From JALHNI01 sp965229305 (lineage in GTDB: Bacteria; Acidobacteriota; Terriglobia; Bryobacterales; Bryobacteraceae): 64,000 nucleotides of DNA. Location of the stretch: positions 62,001 to 126,000 of the forward strand of contig CBDDIZ010000029.1 of the NCBI GenBank assembly GCA_965229305.1, in the 5' to 3' direction. The position numbers and the translations under genes are program-made. Under the pieces are notes generated by a model. That model was not told the DNA's origin. It ran no database searches and saw nothing but the letters and a program-made list of their open reading frames with translations. Position 1 is the first letter of the stretch. Every line of letters begins with the position of its first letter. Shown in pieces: positions 34,845 through 45,037 of this stretch.

Positions 34845-35058
34845 GGTCTCCTTTCCCACGACCAAGCCGCGAAGCCTCATCGAGCCCTGTACTGGTGCTC
34901 GCTGGCACAAACTCCCCACAGGACGTGCTCCACGGCCGCCCTGCGGCGGCGCACGTCCCCCCCAGGCGCTCTGTCGCAGGGGGCAAATATGGCGCTCGCC
35001 GCATTGTGGCCGAGTCTAGCTTCCTTCTACTACGGAAGCTGGTTCAAGGGTACAGGGG
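34845..35058 (-). ncRNA. Candidate IS110 bridge-RNA region
   Basis: The 214 bases upstream of the IS110 transposase contain no gene and are highly structured. Outer stem GGACGTGC (34921-34928) with GCACGTCC (34951-34958), a six-base bulge and inner GCCGCC with GGCGGC (34935-34950). A second stem AGCTTCC (35018-35024) with GGAAGCT (35034-35040) lies near the presumed element end. IS110-type elements express a guide RNA from the noncoding end 5' of the transposase; I infer this region by position and structure. Guide loops cannot be assigned without target comparison. Confidence 0.42.
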
Positions 35059-35064
35059 TAAAAT
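35059..35064 (+). promoter_or_regulatory. -10-like element before mrp
   Basis: TAAAAT ends seven bases before the ATG at 35072. It lies just beyond the structured IS110 noncoding end. No clear -35 is visible. Confidence 0.4.
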
Positions 35065-35071
35065 GGGGGAG

Positions 35072-35908
35072 ATGACCAAGCCTCCCAGTCCTGCTGACTT
35101 GCCCAAGCTGCCCATCAAAGGCGTTCAGAATCTCATCGCCGTGGGATCCGGCAAAGGCGGCGTCGGCAAAACGACCGTCTCGGTGAACCTGGCCATTGCG
35201 CTCGCCGGACTCGGCTATAACGTCGGACTGCTCGATACCGACGTCTACGGACCCAACGTTCCGCGCATGATGAACATCCACGACCAGCCGCATTCGGTTT
35301 CCGACCGCATTCAACCGCTGCAGAACTACGGCGTGGTCGTCATGTCGATGGGCTTCCTCAACCCCGGCGACAAGCCGCTCGTCTGGCGCGGCCCGATGCT
35401 GCATAACGTCATCCAGCAGTTCCTGCGCCAAGTGGATTGGGGCACGCTCGACTACCTCGTCATCGACCTGCCGCCCGGCACCGGCGACGTCGCGCTGTCA
35501 CTGATCCAGACCGCGCCGCTCACCGGCGCCGTCGTCGTCACCACGCCGTCGGACGTGTCGCTCGAAGATGCGCGCAAGGCCATCAATATGTTTGAGCAGG
35601 TCCGCGTGCCGGTGTTGGGCCTGGTCGAAAACATGAGCTATTTTGTCGTTCCGGGCACCGGCCAGAAGGTCGACGTCTTCGGCACCGGTGGCGGCGCGAA
35701 AACGGCCGAGCAGATGAAGGTGCCGTTACTTGGCGAACTGGCACTGCTGCCGGACGTGCGCATTGGCGGCGACACGGGACGACCGATCACCGTTTATGGC
35801 GAGAAGGACGAACGCGCGGCACCGTTCTATGAACTGGCTCGCAAGGTGACGAATCGCATCGATGAGGTGTCGGCGGTGAAGGGTCCGACGATGACGATCG
35901 CCGACTAG
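35072..35908 (+). CDS. mrp: Mrp/NBP35-family P-loop ATPase lacking the CxxC motif
   Basis: 278 residues. Mrp proteins are ATPases that carry and donate iron-sulfur clusters. The deviant P-loop VGSGKGGVGKTTVSVNLA, LLDTDVYGPNVPRMM, DYLVIDLPPGTGD and GLVENMSYF are all present. In the usual family the last motif continues with a CPxC that binds the shared 4Fe-4S cluster; here it reads YFVVPGTGQKVDVFGTGGG, with no Cys. The N-terminal MIP18-like domain of longer Mrps is also absent. The protein may therefore not carry a cluster in the known way. ATG codons at 35063 and 35072 are both possible; the second fits the -10 spacing. Confidence 0.88.
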   Translation: MTKPPSPADLPKLPIKGVQNLIAVGSGKGGVGKTTVSVNLAIALAGLGYNVGLLDTDVYGPNVPRMMNIHDQPHSVSDRIQPLQNYGVVVMSMGFLNPGDKPLVWRGPMLHNVIQQFLRQVDWGTLDYLVIDLPPGTGDVALSLIQTAPLTGAVVVTTPSDVSLEDARKAINMFEQVRVPVLGLVENMSYFVVPGTGQKVDVFGTGGGAKTAEQMKVPLLGELALLPDVRIGGDTGRPITVYGEKDERAAPFYELARKVTNRIDEVSAVKGPTMTIAD

Positions 35909-36387
35909 CGCTTGAGCAAGGCGCGGCGGGCGAATTGCTCCCAGGCGGGGGTCGCACGAAACCAATGGCCTTCGTGGCCATGGCCGTGAAGCATGGCGGT
36001 ATTCGAAGCAAACTCGGGATCGTCCCGGCCGGGCAGGTAGACGTAGCCGGCGCCGGTGGCGGGGTCCACGGTGTAACGGACGACGTAAGACAAGACCGGT
36101 TGGCAAGGCGACGCCGCACGGCAGTCGGTATAGAAGCGCACGGTGAGTCGGGGCCACGCCGGCGCAGGCTCCTCGGCGCGCTGCGACCACTCGAGGATGA
36201 AGCCTTCGGTCTGCTCGACGCGGTTTACAAAGACGCCCGGGCCGGACCAAATATGAAACGCGCCGACGTCTTCGTTCATCATCTGCACAGGCGGTTGGTT
36301 GGCGTCGGCGACGAAGTCGATGCGGACCGTCGGGCCTTTGGCGGATAGCAGGGTGGCGGCGATGAGGGCCAGCACAACAGCTTTCAT
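35905..36387 (-). CDS. Small exported protein of unknown function
   Basis: 160 residues. The start at 36387 opens a signal peptide (MKAVVLALIAATLLSAKG) and has AGGAGG six bases upstream; a TACAAT -10 lies a little further up. The mature part is beta-rich (VRIDFVADANQPP, ILEWSQRAEE, LTVRFYTDCRAASPCQPV, VVRYTVDPATGAGYVYLPGR) with two Cys and a His-rich segment (MLHGHGHEGHWF). I do not recognise the family. It converges on mrp with a four-base overlap and is divergent from the HNH-like gene. Confidence 0.75.
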   Translation of the reverse strand: MKAVVLALIAATLLSAKGPTVRIDFVADANQPPVQMMNEDVGAFHIWSGPGVFVNRVEQTEGFILEWSQRAEEPAPAWPRLTVRFYTDCRAASPCQPVLSYVVRYTVDPATGAGYVYLPGRDDPEFASNTAMLHGHGHEGHWFRATPAWEQFARRALLKR

Positions 36388-36423
36388 GGAAGCCTCCTGG
36401 CTGATTGTAGACTCAAATGAAGC

Positions 36424-36726
36424 ATGATGGCGTGCGAACTCTGTGGCCGCTCCGGCGTGGCATTGACTCGTCATCACCTGATTCCCAAAACCCGGCATGC
36501 CAATGAACGGGCCAAGCGGACCTTCTCGCGGGAAGAGCGCCAACGCGTGGCGATGTTCTGCCGTCCTTGTCATAGTCAGGTGCATGCTTTGCTGACCGAG
36601 AAAGAGTTAGAACGGAGCTTTCATACCGTCGAGAGCCTGGCGCAGCATCCCGGTGTCGCGCGGTTTGTCGAGTGGATCCGGAATAAACCCAGCGGGTTTC
36701 GCCCATCCACCAAGCGGCTGCAATAA
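36424..36726 (+). CDS. HNH endonuclease-like zinc-binding protein
   Basis: 100 residues (start at 36424 or the next ATG). It has the beta-beta-alpha-metal HNH layout: CELCGR at residues 4-9, TRHHLIPK (His and His) near 16-22 and FCRPCHSQVH near 45-54. The four Cys would bind a structural zinc and HHLIP with the later His would form the active site. Small HNH proteins cut or nick DNA; stand-alone ones of this size are found in many genomes with unknown targets. It is not next to any restriction or phage gene. It lies 32 bases before cdaA, which probably has its own promoter. Confidence 0.82.
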   Translation: MMACELCGRSGVALTRHHLIPKTRHANERAKRTFSREERQRVAMFCRPCHSQVHALLTEKELERSFHTVESLAQHPGVARFVEWIRNKPSGFRPSTKRLQ

Positions 36727-36757
36727 ACTGTAGGGTACAGGTATATAACGATTTAGA

Positions 36758-37615
36758 ATGCAAGCCATCCTCGCACCGATCCTCGAGGCACTACGGAAGC
36801 TCGATTTTCGGGCGGTGGTGGATATTCTTGCCGTTGGATTTCTGATCTACCAGTTCGTCTCGATCATTCGAGGAAGACGCGCGGCTCAGATCCTGACGGG
36901 CCTGATGGTGCTCCTGGGCGTGTATCTGGGTGCGACTTACGCGGGGCTCGAGCTCCTGCGCTCTGTTCTACAGACGTTGGCGCCGTATACAGCCTTCGCC
37001 CTGATCGTGATGTTCCAGTCGGAAATTCGCCGGCTGCTGGCGCGCATCGGACGCCGGTGGTGGATGGGTTTCGGGAGCCGGGCGGAACGCCGCGAAAGTA
37101 TCGACGAAATTCTGCTGGCCGTGGAACAGATGGCGCGCGGACGAGTGGGCGCGCTGATCGTGGTGGAGCGCGATATCGGGCTGCGGACCTTTATCGAGAG
37201 TGGCGTGAACCTCGATGCGCTCATCTCGCGCGACCTGTTGCTGGCGATCTTCCATCCGGGTGCGGCAATGCATGACGGCGCGGTGATCATCCAAGGCGAC
37301 CGCATTGCCGCGGCGGCCTGTTTTCTCCCTCTGGCTACCAGTAGCGGCATTGCTTCGGAGATGGGGACGCGCCATCGCGCGGCCATCGGCGTGACAGAAG
37401 AAAGCGATTGTCTGGCGATTGTGGTGAGCGAGGAGACGGGGAAGATCTCCGTGGCGGCTCACAACAAGATCGATCGCGACGTAACGATCGAAGAGTTGGA
37501 ACGCCGGCTTTCGGGTGACTTGGCGCCGGGCGCGATGACGCGGACCATGCGCGCCGCCTCGGCAGCCGTGGCGCGGCCGGGCCGAAACCGGGAAGAGAGC
37601 GAGGCGGCCCGATGA
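36758..37615 (+). CDS. cdaA: Diadenylate cyclase CdaA (c-di-AMP synthase)
   Basis: 285 residues. It condenses two ATP into c-di-AMP at the membrane. Three N-terminal transmembrane segments (VVDILAVGFLIYQFVSII, QILTGLMVLLGVYLGATY, TLAPYTAFALIVMFQ) precede the DAC domain with the DGA motif in HPGAAMHDGAVIIQ and the RHR motif in MGTRHRAAIGVTE. Both are intact, so it should be active. It overlaps the next gene by four bases (ATGA), starting the conserved cdaA-cdaR-glmM operon. A TATAAC hexamer eight bases before the ATG may be its -10. Confidence 0.95.
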   Translation: MQAILAPILEALRKLDFRAVVDILAVGFLIYQFVSIIRGRRAAQILTGLMVLLGVYLGATYAGLELLRSVLQTLAPYTAFALIVMFQSEIRRLLARIGRRWWMGFGSRAERRESIDEILLAVEQMARGRVGALIVVERDIGLRTFIESGVNLDALISRDLLLAIFHPGAAMHDGAVIIQGDRIAAAACFLPLATSSGIASEMGTRHRAAIGVTEESDCLAIVVSEETGKISVAAHNKIDRDVTIEELERRLSGDLAPGAMTRTMRAASAAVARPGRNREESEAAR

Positions 37616-38289
37616 CGATGCCCAAGGCGATCCGCCTGGTCACCGATCATTTCCTGTGGAAGCTGTTGTCGCTGGCCGCGGCGCTGATGCTGTGGATCGC
37701 CGTGGTGGACGAGCCGGAACTGACGACCAACGTCACCGCTCCGGTGGAGTTCCGCAATCTGGCGGCGGGTTTGGACTTGGGAGCCGAGGTGCCGGACCGG
37801 ATCGTGCTGCAACTACGCGGGCCGCGCAGCCGCGTGTCTCTGGCGACCGGGCCGCGTTCGGCCGTGGTGCTCGATTTGAGCGGCCAAAATCGACCGGGCG
37901 AGAAGACCTTCACGGTGCAGGAAGTACATTTGAATCTGCCGCAGGGGATTGAACTGGTGCGCGCAGTGCCGTCGCAAATCCGCGTGGTGCTGGAGCGGCG
38001 GCTGCGGAAGGATGTGCCGGTGACGTTGCGATTTGCGAGTCCGCCGCCAGCCGGCTACCGGGTGCGTTGGACCGAGCTGATTCCGGAGCGGATCTCAGTC
38101 GTCGGACCGGAACGGCGCGTCAAGCTGATCGACTCGATCGAGACGGATGCCCTCGACTTTTCCCACCTCCGTTCGGACCTCGTGCGGCCGACGGAGGTAA
38201 TGTTAAACGCTTTTGTGTCCGATCCTTTGGTGAGCTTGGCCTCGCCGTCGCAAATCCGCGCGCGCATCCAGCTCGAAAGAATCGATTAA
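37612..38289 (+). CDS. cdaR: CdaR-like YbbR-domain protein
   Basis: 225 residues. A single N-terminal membrane helix (FLWKLLSLAAALMLWIAVV) is followed by two YbbR repeats: VTAPVEFRNLAAGLDLG with VLQLRGPRSRVS, and VPVTLRFASPPPAGYRV with ISVVGPERRV. CdaR regulates CdaA through the extracytoplasmic domain in Firmicutes; here it is shorter, with two repeats instead of four. Its ATG overlaps the cdaA stop and it ends two bases before glmM. Confidence 0.88.
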   Translation: MTMPKAIRLVTDHFLWKLLSLAAALMLWIAVVDEPELTTNVTAPVEFRNLAAGLDLGAEVPDRIVLQLRGPRSRVSLATGPRSAVVLDLSGQNRPGEKTFTVQEVHLNLPQGIELVRAVPSQIRVVLERRLRKDVPVTLRFASPPPAGYRVRWTELIPERISVVGPERRVKLIDSIETDALDFSHLRSDLVRPTEVMLNAFVSDPLVSLASPSQIRARIQLERID

Positions 38290-38291
38290 GC

Positions 38292-39683
38292 ATGGCGAAA
38301 CAACTTTTTGGCACCGATGGCATCCGCGGCAAAGCGGGTGAGTTTCCGCTCGACCCGAAAACAGTCTTCTGTTTTGGACTCGCGCTCGGCGAATGGGCAC
38401 GGGAGCATGGGCCGGGAGCCGAAGTTATTATCGGGATGGACACGCGCGAATCGGGTCCGTGGATCGCCGAATGCGTGGCGGGCGGCTTGGTGACGCAAGG
38501 CGTAAAGGTGCGTTTTGCCGGCGTGATCACGACGCCCGGAGTCGCTTTTCTCACGCGGACGATGCCGGTGATTGCCGGCGTGATGATCTCGGCGTCGCAC
38601 AATCCGTTCGAGGACAACGGCCTCAAGGTGTTCGACCACAGCGGCCTGAAGCTGCCTGACGATCAGGAGCATTGGCTCGAAGAAGACTTGCTGCGACTGG
38701 CGGAGACCAATCCCACGGTGCGGCGCGAGACGCTGACGCCGGAATCGGCCTTGGCCCACGCCTACCTGGACTACCTGGTGAAGGTCGCGCAGACTCCACT
38801 TTCCGGCAAGAGAATCCTGCTTGATTGCGCCCACGGCGCAGCCACGCCGCTGGCTCCGGAACTCTTCCGGTGGCTGGGCGCCGACGTGACAGCGATTGCC
38901 GACGAGCCGAACGGCCGGAACATCAATGCCGGCGTGGGGGCGCTGCACGTGGAAGGGTTGCGCGAACGCGTGGTGGCGGGCGGGTTCGACGCGGGCATTG
39001 CTTTTGACGGCGACGCCGACCGCGTGATGATTGTCTCGCCGACGGGCAAAATCATCGACGGCGACCATGTCCTTCTGATCTGCGCGCGGCACTTGCGCGC
39101 CGAAGGCCATCTGACGAACGGCATCGTGGTGTCGACGGTGATGTCGAATCTGGGCCTCGAGCGCTTGCTGCGGCAGGAGGGCTTCGAGATGCCGCGGACG
39201 CCGGTGGGCGACAAGTACGTGCTCGAGGAGATGATCCGGCGCGACGCGCTGATCGGCGGCGAGCAATCGGGGCACGTGATCTTCCGCGAGTTCGCCACGA
39301 CGGGCGACGGGATGCTGACGGCGCTCGAGGTGTTGGCGGCGGTGCAGGCTTCGGGCAAGTCGCTCGACGAACTGACGGCAGATCTGGCGATCTACCCGCA
39401 ATTGCTGGTGAACGTGAAGGTGCGGGCCAAGCGTCCGCTCCAAGAGCTGATTGACGTTCAGGCCGAGATTGCGGCCGCGGAGGCGGCCTTTGGCGACCGC
39501 GGCCGGGTACTGGTGCGTTTCTCCGGCACCGAAGCGTTAGCGCGCGTGATGGTGGAAGGCGAGAATCAGGCGGAAGTGGAACACTGGGCGCATCGCATTG
39601 CCGATACGCTGCGGGACGAACTGGCCAATCTGGCGGCGCAGGTTTCCGAACAGGACGCGCCGCGTCCGCTGCACGCCCGTTAG
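38292..39683 (+). CDS. glmM: Phosphoglucosamine mutase
   Basis: 463 residues. It converts glucosamine 6-phosphate to glucosamine 1-phosphate for UDP-GlcNAc, the precursor of peptidoglycan and lipid A. The start at 38292 gives the family opening MAKQLFGTDGIRGKAGEFPL. The phosphoserine loop is VMISASHNPFEDNG, the metal loop AFDGDADRVM, the sugar-binding loop GGEQSGHVIF and the phosphate loop RFSGTEALARVMVEG. It is last in the cdaA-cdaR-glmM operon. In Firmicutes c-di-AMP synthase and GlmM bind each other, so the operon probably ties the second messenger to wall supply. Confidence 0.96.
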   Translation: MAKQLFGTDGIRGKAGEFPLDPKTVFCFGLALGEWAREHGPGAEVIIGMDTRESGPWIAECVAGGLVTQGVKVRFAGVITTPGVAFLTRTMPVIAGVMISASHNPFEDNGLKVFDHSGLKLPDDQEHWLEEDLLRLAETNPTVRRETLTPESALAHAYLDYLVKVAQTPLSGKRILLDCAHGAATPLAPELFRWLGADVTAIADEPNGRNINAGVGALHVEGLRERVVAGGFDAGIAFDGDADRVMIVSPTGKIIDGDHVLLICARHLRAEGHLTNGIVVSTVMSNLGLERLLRQEGFEMPRTPVGDKYVLEEMIRRDALIGGEQSGHVIFREFATTGDGMLTALEVLAAVQASGKSLDELTADLAIYPQLLVNVKVRAKRPLQELIDVQAEIAAAEAAFGDRGRVLVRFSGTEALARVMVEGENQAEVEHWAHRIADTLRDELANLAAQVSEQDAPRPLHAR

Positions 39684-40321
39684 CGCTTCTGATGCTCGGG
39701 CGCGAGGGGCTCGAGCGGTAGAAACTCGAAGTATTCACCCGCGGCGTTGACGGTGAGCTTGCCGGCGCCGAGCGGTTTGCCGCCGGTGCCGAAGAAGATG
39801 GCTCCGTCGGTAGAGTCTCCGGGCTTGAGCTTGCTGGCCACGAAGGCGATCGCACTGGCGGCCGCGGCGGCTTTAATCTTGGCGCTGGTGAGTTCGGCCA
39901 GCATCTGCTGTCGCCGCTGTTCGTAGCCGCTGGTGCTCTTGATGCGACTGAGGCCGTACAGACTGGCCTCGTAGGTGGTCATGAGGCGAATGGCGTCGTC
40001 GCGGCCGCCCCGATCGATGAAGCGGTTCACGACTACGCGCGGCTGCTCCGGCTTTAACCCGTCACCTTCGTTTGGCTTGAAGAGGAAGTCTTCCGGCTTG
40101 ACGATCCAGCTCGTCTTCGACCCGTTCGAGATCGCCACCTGCAGCACCGCGTAGTCCTTGGTGTGCATGGGCAGTTGCGCGAACATGATCGTCAAACCGC
40201 CTTTGGTGAGCGTCTGATAGTTAAGCCCGTTGGTCTCAAAGGTAATCACCTGCGTGGCCGCCGGGGTGACCGCCAGCCAGAACAGCGTAAGCCAACGAAC
40301 CTGGACCTTGAGGTTAAGCAT
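39680..40321 (-). CDS. Exported protein of unknown function
   Basis: 213 residues with a signal peptide (VRWLTLFWLAVTPAATQ) from the ATG at 40321. The mature part has LTIMFAQLPMHTKDYAVLQVAISNGS in pieces, FLFKPNEG, an Ala-rich helix (SAKIKAAAAASAIAFVAS) and GAIFFGTGGKPLGAGKLTVNAAGEYFEFLPL in pieces. The tail resembles a beta-sandwich of the kind found in DUF-type Acidobacterial secreted proteins, but I do not recognise a named family. Its stop overlaps the glmM stop region by four bases, convergently. Confidence 0.72.
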   Translation of the reverse strand: MLNLKVQVRWLTLFWLAVTPAATQVITFETNGLNYQTLTKGGLTIMFAQLPMHTKDYAVLQVAISNGSKTSWIVKPEDFLFKPNEGDGLKPEQPRVVVNRFIDRGGRDDAIRLMTTYEASLYGLSRIKSTSGYEQRRQQMLAELTSAKIKAAAAASAIAFVASKLKPGDSTDGAIFFGTGGKPLGAGKLTVNAAGEYFEFLPLEPLAPEHQKR

Positions 40322-40430
40322 GATGGGTTGTGTCGATCTTTTGGTCCAGCCTCTGCTGAGCGGTCGCCAGACCGAACTCAATTACAGAATCGCATGCCGT
40401 CGCCAGGAAGAGGCGGCCAAACCTCAGACT

Positions 40431-41606
40431 TTAGCGTTCAAGCACCATGCGGTTCAGGAAGAAGTTGAGGAGCACTTCCTGCAGACCGCCGCTGAGGTTG
40501 CGGGTGAGCCGCTCCTTCAGTTCGAGGTACGGCTGCGTGCCGGCGAACAGATCCTGCATGACGTGCTGGAACTTCTGGCTGCGGCGCACTAGGTGCACCA
40601 TCGCATCCGGCGCGCTGCCGACGATGGGGAACTTACGCAGGAAAACGCGGCGGGCAAGCGAAGCGCCAAAGGCCAGATCGTCCATGAAGTCGGCGTTGAT
40701 GGTCTGGTGATAGAAGGAGCCCTTGGCTTCGGGCGCGACCGACTCGTTCAGGATGACCTGACTGGCAAGGTCCGAGGAGCGGAGGGCGTAGTAGAGGCCT
40801 TCGCCGGTGATGGGGTCCACCAGGCCGCCGGCGTCACCGACGGCGAGCCAGCCATCGCCGGAGACGCGATTGCGGCGCCAGCCGGGCGATTCCAGCGCGG
40901 GTAGCATGTGGGCGTAAAAGGTGGAGCCTTCGATCGGGAGGCTGTGCTCGCGCATGTAGTGTTCGAGACGCAGGCGGAGCACGGCAGCGGACTCGCCCTT
41001 GCCGCAGATGCCGACCGAGAGATGGTCATGGCGCGGAAAGACCCAGATGTAGCCTTCGAGGCCGTCGAGAAAGGCGATGTCGACCGTATCGCGATGCGCG
41101 GGCACGTAGTAGCCGAGCGCGTACATCGTGTCGGCGGCGGTGTACTGAGTGCCCATTTGCCTGAGCGGGTTGCGGGCGCCGGTGGCAAGCACGCAGTAAT
41201 CGGCTTCGATGGCGCCTTGGGCGGTGCGGATGCTCCAGCCACGCTCCTTACGGTCGGCGCCGAGGACGCGGGTCTTCTCGATTTGGGCGCCAGCGGCGGC
41301 CGCACGATCGAGCAGCAGGCGGTTCAGGTCCCGTCGGGCGTAGATGAGCAGCGGACGCTCCATGGAGAGTTTGACGCGGCCGGCCTTGGGGGCGGTGATG
41401 TAACAGTCGTGGACAGGCTGTTTGGGGACGGAGTTATCGGCGGCGTAGGCGTATTTCTCGTAGGCCTTGTAGGTGATGCCGCCGCCGCAGGGCTTTTCCC
41501 AGGCGAGCTTTTCATCGAGGAGGACGGTGCGCAGGCCGGCGCGGGCCAGACGTTCGGCGGTGTGAGACCCGGCGGGTCCACCACCGAGGACAGCGACGGT
41601 TTTCAT
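40431..41606 (-). CDS. FAD-dependent oxidoreductase, geranylgeranyl-reductase family
   Basis: 391 residues. The FAD-binding site opens VAVLGGGPAGSHTAERLA, and the following EKPCGGGITYKAYEKY carries the family PCGG-type Cys motif. Later blocks are YCVLATGARNPLRQ, YIWVFPRHDHLSVGICGKGE and DGWLAVGDAGGLVDPITGEGLYYALRS in pieces, the second FAD contact. Members reduce isoprenoid double bonds, for example geranylgeranyl groups of lipids, quinones or chlorophyll; the substrate here is unknown. No operon partner is obvious. Confidence 0.9.
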   Translation of the reverse strand: MKTVAVLGGGPAGSHTAERLARAGLRTVLLDEKLAWEKPCGGGITYKAYEKYAYAADNSVPKQPVHDCYITAPKAGRVKLSMERPLLIYARRDLNRLLLDRAAAAGAQIEKTRVLGADRKERGWSIRTAQGAIEADYCVLATGARNPLRQMGTQYTAADTMYALGYYVPAHRDTVDIAFLDGLEGYIWVFPRHDHLSVGICGKGESAAVLRLRLEHYMREHSLPIEGSTFYAHMLPALESPGWRRNRVSGDGWLAVGDAGGLVDPITGEGLYYALRSSDLASQVILNESVAPEAKGSFYHQTINADFMDDLAFGASLARRVFLRKFPIVGSAPDAMVHLVRRSQKFQHVMQDLFAGTQPYLELKERLTRNLSGGLQEVLLNFFLNRMVLER

Positions 41607-41719
41607 GCCGTCACCGACTCTCTCGACACCACCCGACGCATGTGAGTCTGACGCCGGTTCTTCATGTCGAAGTTACCACCGCTGCGGAAGTCTCCCATAG
41701 ATTCACAATTCTATCCAGA

Positions 41720-42073
41720 CTACTTGGGGTCTGTGGGCGGATGGCCGGCCGGAGGCGTGGCCACGTTGTCGTGCATGCCGCCGCGCTTGCTCTTCACGGC
41801 CCAGGTGTCGCCCTTGCGTTCGAGGACGTAGACCATCTGCATACCCTGCGACGGATCCATGCCGTTGGGGACGAAGCTGACGGCGGCTTCCGCCTCGTTC
41901 TGGCGGAACGAGATGCTGCCGACCTCCATCTTCATCTGGCTCATGTTGAGGCCGGACACTTTGTTGAGGTGTTCCATCAGGGCGGTTTGCACCGCTTCTT
42001 TGGTCTGGATGTTCTTGGTGCAGGAGAAGAGCACCAACAGACCCAGGGTCGACACAACAGTACGAAACAGCAC
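41720..42073 (-). CDS. Putative lipoprotein of unknown function
   Basis: 117 residues from a GTG start. The N-terminus TLGLLVLFSCTKN has a lipobox-like LFSC, so it is probably lipidated at the Cys. The rest is small and polar (QMKMEVGSISFRQNEAEAAVSFVP, MVYVLERKGDTWAVKSKRG) and ends in a Pro-rich tail. I do not recognise the family. A consensus TATAAT ends six bases before the start codon (see 42080-42085), arguing for a leaderless mRNA. It is divergent from the ABC ATPase. Confidence 0.75.
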   Translation of the reverse strand: MLFRTVVSTLGLLVLFSCTKNIQTKEAVQTALMEHLNKVSGLNMSQMKMEVGSISFRQNEAEAAVSFVPNGMDPSQGMQMVYVLERKGDTWAVKSKRGGMHDNVATPPAGHPPTDPK

Positions 42074-42079
42074 ACTCAG

Positions 42080-42085
42080 ATTATA
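42080..42085 (-). promoter_or_regulatory. -10 TATAAT of the lipoprotein gene
   Basis: Minus-strand TATAAT, perfect consensus, six bases before the GTG at 42073. This is the clearest leaderless-type promoter outside the toxin-antitoxin module. Confidence 0.55.
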
Positions 42086-42133
42086 GAGCGGTCCCCTACC
42101 CTCATGATCCTGCTAACCTGCGACTTAACCTTC

Positions 42134-42922
42134 ATGCCGGATCATCATCCTCTTCTCGAGTGCCAAAACCTCACCGTGGGACGCGGCGAAAAACGTGTCC
42201 TGAATCGCCTGTCGCTCAAGATCGAGCATTTGCAGCACACGGCCATCATTGGGCCGAACGGCTGTGGCAAAACGACGCTAATTCGTACGATCACGCGCGA
42301 CTTCTATCCGATGCTGGTGGACAAAGACTGGGCGCTGCGCATCATGGGCCGCGACCGCTGGCACGTCTTCGAGCTGCGCAGTCTGCTGGGCATCGTGAAC
42401 AACGACCTGGTGGCGAGTTGCACCTGCAGCTTCCCCGCCCGCGAGATTATTCTGTCGGGCTTCTTTTCGAGCGTCGGGGTGTGGCCGCACCATGTGGTGG
42501 AACCGCACATGGAAGCTAAGGTGGACGAAGTGATGCAGCTGCTCGAGATAGAGCACCTGGCCGAGCGTCCGACAAACGAGTTGTCGTCAGGCGAGGCGCA
42601 TCGCGTGGTGATCGGCCGCGCGCTGGTGAATGATCCGAAGGCGCTGGTGCTGGACGAGCCGTCGACATCGCTCGACCTGCGCGCCACGCGCGAGTTGCGC
42701 GACCTGATGCGGAAGCTGGCCGGCGCCGGCAAAACGCTCATCCTGGTGACGCATCATCTACCGGACCTGATCCCCGAGATGCAGCGCGTCATCCTGATGC
42801 GGGACGGGCAAGTGTTCAAAGACGGCAAGACCGCCGACATCCTCACGTCGCAAAATCTGAGCGAGCTATTCGGCCTGGAGCTCGAAGTGGTGCAACGCGA
42901 CGGCTACTACAACCTCTGGTAG
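42134..42922 (+). CDS. ABC transporter ATP-binding protein, stand-alone
   Basis: 262 residues from the ATG at 42134 (an ATG at 42104 is also in frame). Walker A is IIGPNGCGKTTLIRTI, the signature is NELSSGEAHRVVIGRAL (LSSGE for LSGGQ), Walker B is KALVLDEPSTSLDL and the switch His is in LVTHHLPD. It resembles the stand-alone ATPases of the YlmA/ModF type and the iron or molybdate importers. No membrane subunit or binding protein lies beside it, so its transporter, or a non-transport role, is not known. Confidence 0.88.
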   Translation: MPDHHPLLECQNLTVGRGEKRVLNRLSLKIEHLQHTAIIGPNGCGKTTLIRTITRDFYPMLVDKDWALRIMGRDRWHVFELRSLLGIVNNDLVASCTCSFPAREIILSGFFSSVGVWPHHVVEPHMEAKVDEVMQLLEIEHLAERPTNELSSGEAHRVVIGRALVNDPKALVLDEPSTSLDLRATRELRDLMRKLAGAGKTLILVTHHLPDLIPEMQRVILMRDGQVFKDGKTADILTSQNLSELFGLELEVVQRDGYYNLW

Positions 42923-44950
<2,028 letters not shown>

Positions 44951-44957
44951 TGTTTTA

Positions 44958-44963
44958 ATTTTA
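44958..44963 (-). promoter_or_regulatory. -10 TAAAAT of the S9 peptidase gene
   Basis: Minus-strand TAAAAT, seven bases before the ATG at 44950; there is no Shine-Dalgarno sequence in the intervening TAAAACA. Confidence 0.45.
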
Positions 44964-45037
44964 GTGCCGGGAGCGGCGAGGTGGATAACGGCCATTTTTC
45001 CAGCCGTGCTAGCATGAAAAGTCACGCCCTTACAGCC

